DNA of 64,000 nt from positions 620,001-684,000 of the forward strand of contig NZ_CP014854.1 of the NCBI RefSeq assembly GCF_002214365.1, read 5' to 3'. Position 1 is the stretch's first letter. Each line of letters starts with the position of its first letter. This DNA comes from Thermococcus celer Vu 13 = JCM 8558. GTDB taxonomy: Archaea; Methanobacteriota_B; Thermococci; Thermococcales; Thermococcaceae. This document shows, one piece after another, positions 60,398 through 64,000 of this stretch. A program made the position numbers and the translations under genes. The notes under the pieces are model-generated. The model saw only the letters and a program-made list of their open reading frames with translations. It had not been told where the DNA came from and ran no database searches.

Positions 60398-60452
60398 CTT
60401 CATCACCCGAGTCTTTCCCGTTGTAACTACGGGGATGCCCTTAAAAATCCTC

Positions 60453-61163
60453 CTAATCCGCCTCAAGCTCGACCTCGAGGCTCGGCCTATCGAGAACGAC
60501 CCGTCCGTCCGGGAGGAGGGAGAGGCCGAGGGCGTGGATTTCAACGCCTGCCTTTCTGGCCTCGAGGAGGAGCCGGGCTATCTCTGGATCTCCCCCCCTG
60601 TAAGGCCGGAACTTCTCAACGCCCGGGAGCGCGCCCACGAAGAATATCATTGCCCTCTTCCCTTCCTTGGAGAGGTGGATGAGCTCACGGATGTGCTTCC
60701 GCCCCCTGACGCTCGGGCAGTCGGGGTACATTGCGTATTCCCCGTTATCGCCGCCGCGAAGGACCGCGCTCTTCATCTCGGCGTAGACCCCTCCGGAGGG
60801 GCATTCGAAGAGGTAATCGAGCCTCGATTTCCCGACGGTTACCTCCTTTCTCCTTATCCTGCAGTCCCTTAGCCACGGGACCAGGCCGAGCTCCACCGCC
60901 CGTTCGAAGGCCTTGGCCTGGGTTCGCGTGTCTACTATCGCCCCCCTCCCGTGGAGGTCCTCGAAGGCAACGAGAACGAAGTCAGTCTTTCCACCGCTCT
61001 TTGGCGTGCAGAAGGCCTTCCTTCCGGGAACCATGAACTCCTCCAGCCTGCCTGTGTTCGTGACGAGGGCCTTCCTGACCTCACCATCGACTTCCATTAG
61101 GGCCACGAAGCGGTTTAGTCTCTCGAGAAAGGTGCACTCGATTACCGGGAGCTTCAGCAACAT
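60453..61163 (-). CDS. sfsA: SfsA family protein
   Basis: A 236-residue protein of the SfsA family: [24 protein letters not shown]-like [40 protein letters not shown] and [10 protein letters not shown] with [14 protein letters not shown]. The family has an OB fold plus a PD-(D/E)XK-like domain (D...E-x-K seen in RLDYLF...AEMKS) and was named as a sugar fermentation stimulation protein in E. coli; its real role is not known, and nucleic-acid binding or cutting is likely. ATG 61163 lies some 25 bases after TTTAGTTTATGG, so it may be leaderless. First gene of the sfsA-Toprim-xerA cluster. Confidence 0.88.
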   Translation of the reverse strand: MLLKLPVIECTFLERLNRFVALMEVDGEVRKALVTNTGRLEEFMVPGRKAFCTPKSGGKTDFVLVAFEDLHGRGAIVDTRTQAKAFERAVELGLVPWLRDCRIRRKEVTVGKSRLDYLFECPSGGVYAEMKSAVLRGGDNGEYAMYPDCPSVRGRKHIRELIHLSKEGKRAMIFFVGALPGVEKFRPYRGGDPEIARLLLEARKAGVEIHALGLSLLPDGRVVLDRPSLEVELEAD

Positions 61164-61497
61164 GGATGGACTTGCCCCATAAACTAAAAAAAGTTTGCGA
61201 GTGGGAGAGAGTTTAACCGTTCTGGTTAGCCGTGACTTTTGTAAACATCGTTACCGGTTAACCTTCCCTCCCCAGGCTTCATTGGAGGGCTTTCGGGGGG
61301 AACGGAAACTCCCCACATCTTCCGTTTCCAACCCCCATTCGGGCTTACAACCCCACATACCGGGGATTCCCAGAGGGAAAATCCCTTCGCAAACTTTGAA
61401 CATCCCTGAACTTTGAACTTCCAGCGAACTTAACTCCGAGATGAAATCAAAAAAGATTTATATCCAAAAAATGAAACAGACTCCTTAGTGAGGCAAA
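61164..61497. other. Intergenic region, no gene seen
   Basis: About 330 bases between sfsA and a small gene. It contains an inverted repeat AACGGAA/TTCCGTT around 61297-61328, the words GAACTTTGAAC and GCAAACTTTGAAC repeated near 61390-61420, and a TATA-like GATTTATATCC (61456-61466) for the gene to the right. Words like GTTTCC and GGAAAC look vaguely CRISPR-like but do not repeat at regular spacing. Confidence 0.5.
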
Positions 61498-61662
61498 ATG
61501 AGCAACGAGTCTATTAAAATGATGCTTCTGGGGATTATGATAATGCTATTTGGTGGATTTATCATGCTGGAGCCATCGGGGCGCTGGGAGGGTGTTGGGG
61601 TTTTCACCCTCTTGATTGGACTGGCAATTGGGATTTTGGAAGTTATCAAAAAAGAAAAATAG
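61498..61662 (+). CDS. Small membrane protein (54 residues)
   Basis: A short gene with two hydrophobic helices (about 8-24 and 33-49): MSNESIKMMLLGIMIMLFGG, then FIMLEPSGRWEGVGVFTLLI and a basic end (VIKKEK). A TATA box lies near 61456-61466, about 35 bases ahead; GTGAGG at 61489-61494 could serve as ribosome site. The positive-inside C-terminus and Gly-rich helices support a real product. Family unknown. Confidence 0.6.
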   Translation: MSNESIKMMLLGIMIMLFGGFIMLEPSGRWEGVGVFTLLIGLAIGILEVIKKEK

Positions 61663-61764
61663 CTTAAGTAGCTTCGCTGAGGGCTATAAAACGGGGAATT
61701 ACAAACAGGTATCTGCAGAAACCTAAAACCTTAAATATCCAGCTTCCAACCATTCAGATGATAA

Positions 61765-62832
<1,068 letters not shown>

Positions 62833-62907
62833 TTCCCCTTTTCTTCCACCAACTTTAAAAACCGGTGTGAGTATTCCAGGTGAAGGGAATGTACAAGGGT
62901 GCGCCCT

Positions 62908-63621
62908 ATGGAATCAGAGGTTGCAGAGGTGCCCTTCTCGGGCCACTGGAAGGCCATGGTAGAAATCGCCAGGAAACCCGAGGAGCTGTTTCTCTCCTTT
63001 CCGTACCGCGCCCGCGTGTTCTCGAGCGGTGAGAGAACCCTCGTCAGCCTGTCTTTCAAAAGGTTACTTGCCAGATTCGATTTCGATGGCGTCCTCGAGT
63101 TCACCTTCGGCGAGCCCTTCGCCACCTACGTTATGAAGGGGGAGCGGGGGCTCCTCATACTCTCCTTCGCGGCCGGGGATGGAACCCTTCTTTCCAGGGC
63201 ATCGGCGGATATCCCCGGCGAACGGCGGTTGAAGGGGAAGTTGCGCTTTCTCGCGCTCCAATCGGGCAAAACCGTGGCCAGAATGGCGGAGAGCTATGAA
63301 AGCGTGGCCCCAAGAATCGTTGGCTCTCCACTGGATTTCGTCCTCCGCGACCTGGATCCCTCACTCCTGCCCCACGTGATAAGGTACGTGAGGTTGAAGC
63401 TGGCGAAGCCTTCCTTCAGGCTCGTGGGCAACGGCGGAAGCGAAAGGTTCTCGATATCCGTGGAGAACGACGTCGTCAGTGGGATAGAACACGAGGGGCC
63501 GAACGGGAGCGCCATAATCGAAATAGGAAAGGACGTCCTGGAGGTTGCCAAGGAGGATTTTCAGGGGGTGGATGTAAGGGGAAGGTACGAGGTTAAGGCT
63601 ATCCTCCCTTCTTCACCGTAA
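62908..63621 (+). CDS. Uncharacterised protein
   Basis: A 237-residue soluble protein (MESEVAEVPFSGHWKAMVEI...). The first part (1-120) is beta-rich with FTFGEPFATYVMKGERGLLILSF; the middle part is helical (LRFLALQSGKTVARMAESYESVAP); the end again beta-rich (SERFSISVENDVVSGIE). I do not recognise the family. AAGGGTG supports ATG 62908. A stronger ribosome site (AGGTGAAGGG) precedes an ATG at 62889 in another frame, which could mean a frameshift or a short leader peptide. The end overlaps the convergent membrane gene by 23 bases. Confidence 0.6.
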   Translation: MESEVAEVPFSGHWKAMVEIARKPEELFLSFPYRARVFSSGERTLVSLSFKRLLARFDFDGVLEFTFGEPFATYVMKGERGLLILSFAAGDGTLLSRASADIPGERRLKGKLRFLALQSGKTVARMAESYESVAPRIVGSPLDFVLRDLDPSLLPHVIRYVRLKLAKPSFRLVGNGGSERFSISVENDVVSGIEHEGPNGSAIIEIGKDVLEVAKEDFQGVDVRGRYEVKAILPSSP

Positions 63622-63943
63622 CGTCCCCGTCCTCCCCATCACCGGGATCTTCGCCACCTTCCTTTTCCCCGCCGTTGGGGGCAATCGACCGGGCCACCGG
63701 GGGACGAGTTTCGCCCTCCGTTTCAAGCTCCCTCTCGAGCTTCACCAACTCGTACCAGAGGAACATGCCCCCCGTGACGATTCCAAGTAGTGCAAACGGC
63801 CACCTTGACGGCAAAGGCAACCCGCGGTGCCATCTGTAAAGCAGGAAGTTCTGGTAGAAGAACAGGTACGCGAGCCAGGCCATTATAACCGCTTCCACGG
63901 AGTACTCGATGAGTCTCTTGTCCCTCTCCTCCAAATCGCTCAC
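63599..63943 (-). CDS. Small membrane protein with acidic tail
   Basis: A 114-residue protein with two hydrophobic helices (about 17-33 and 47-65: YSVEAVIMAWLAYLFFYQNF and WPFALLGIVTGGMFLWYELV) and a long charged tail rich in Glu, Gly and Asp. The frame begins with GTG 63943; a TTG nine bases downstream, with GGTGA in front, is an equally good start. A minus-strand TATA (CGCTTTTAACC) lies upstream. No family is recognised. Confidence 0.55.
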   Translation of the reverse strand: MSDLEERDKRLIEYSVEAVIMAWLAYLFFYQNFLLYRWHRGLPLPSRWPFALLGIVTGGMFLWYELVKLERELETEGETRPPVARSIAPNGGEKEGGEDPGDGEDGDVTVKKGG

Positions 63944-63966
63944 CTGGGAGAAAGGTTAAAAGCGAG

Positions 63967-64000
63967 CCGTTAAAACTCTTTCCCATGGGTGAAACCACGA
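63967..64000 (+). promoter_or_regulatory. Promoter and ribosome site of a gene beyond the window
   Basis: A TATA-like CGTTAAAACT (63968-63977) is followed by GGGTGA at 63987-63992, the usual ribosome site, and the sequence stops at the A of a possible ATG at 64000. An ATG at 63985 that overlaps this site is a weaker alternative start. Nothing can be said of the product. Confidence 0.45.

Noticed and set aside
61260-61430. CRISPR-like repeat pieces
   Set aside because: Words such as GTTTCC and GGAAAC occur, but there is no regular repeat-spacer structure.

Overview
The window comes from a hyperthermophilic archaeon of the order Thermococcales, most likely a Thermococcus. Supporting evidence: an ADP-dependent phosphofructokinase, a tRNA cytidine acetyltransferase, a TET-type M42 aminopeptidase, the CGP-CTERM C-terminal sorting tag on three secreted proteins, an intron in elongator tRNA-Met, archaeal BRE/TATA promoters, Shine-Dalgarno motifs of the GGTGA/GGAGG kind, and matches to the Thermococcales glycolytic motif upstream of pgk and pfk. 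The DNA is fairly G+C-rich throughout, except for a clearly A+T-rich half-gene near 22.1-23.3 kb. Gene density is high, with many 1-50 bp overlaps.

Layout. 0-9 kb: end of an amidohydrolase gene, asnS, four tRNA genes (Leu-GAG, Lys-CTT, Met-CAT with intron, Arg-TCT), a DEAD-box helicase, a transglutaminase-like lipoprotein, an unknown secreted protein, and an 870 bp gene-free stretch packed with hairpins between tRNA-Met and tRNA-Arg. 8.7-17 kb: a thiamine-type binding protein, a Ca2+/Na+ antiporter homologue, a tandem NYN-nuclease pair of which one copy has lost acidic active-site residues, tmcA, a frameshifted nuclease-like pseudogene and an S9C peptidase. 17-25 kb: MobA-like protein, the biotin ECF transporter (bioY divergent from the ATPase and EcfT genes), membrane proteins, a compositionally mosaic lipoprotein, and an AAA ATPase behind two tandem inverted repeats.

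25-40 kb: ASH-Ski2-type helicase, Lrp regulator and tyrS in a row; then a secretion/uptake block made of two CGP-CTERM proteins flanking a complete ABC importer. 39-49 kb: an Mrr-like nuclease domain joined to PepSY-like repeats, pgk, a PadR-controlled ABC exporter, nth, and a PhoU/TrkA-C pair divergent from an MgtE-like transporter. 49-64 kb: ADP-forming acyl-CoA synthetase subunits, a cysteine synthase-like gene broken by one extra base in a G6 run, a decayed ThiI copy two genes from intact thiI, nitroreductase, maleate isomerase-like protein, ADP-phosphofructokinase, the sfsA-Toprim-xerA cluster, a 54-residue membrane protein gene and the M42 peptidase.

Functionally, most of the window is core metabolism and RNA biology (three aminoacylation, tRNA-modification or sulfur-transfer genes, two RNA helicases) plus membrane transport. 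pgk and pfk carry the glycolytic regulator motif on opposite sides of their TATA boxes, which predicts opposite control. I found no CRISPR array, rRNA gene or intact insertion sequence. The best candidates for undescribed biology are the active/inactive NYN pair, the Mrr-PepSY fusion, the PhoU/TrkA-C-MgtE unit, the Toprim/coiled-coil protein next to XerA, and the tandem operators of the AAA ATPase.
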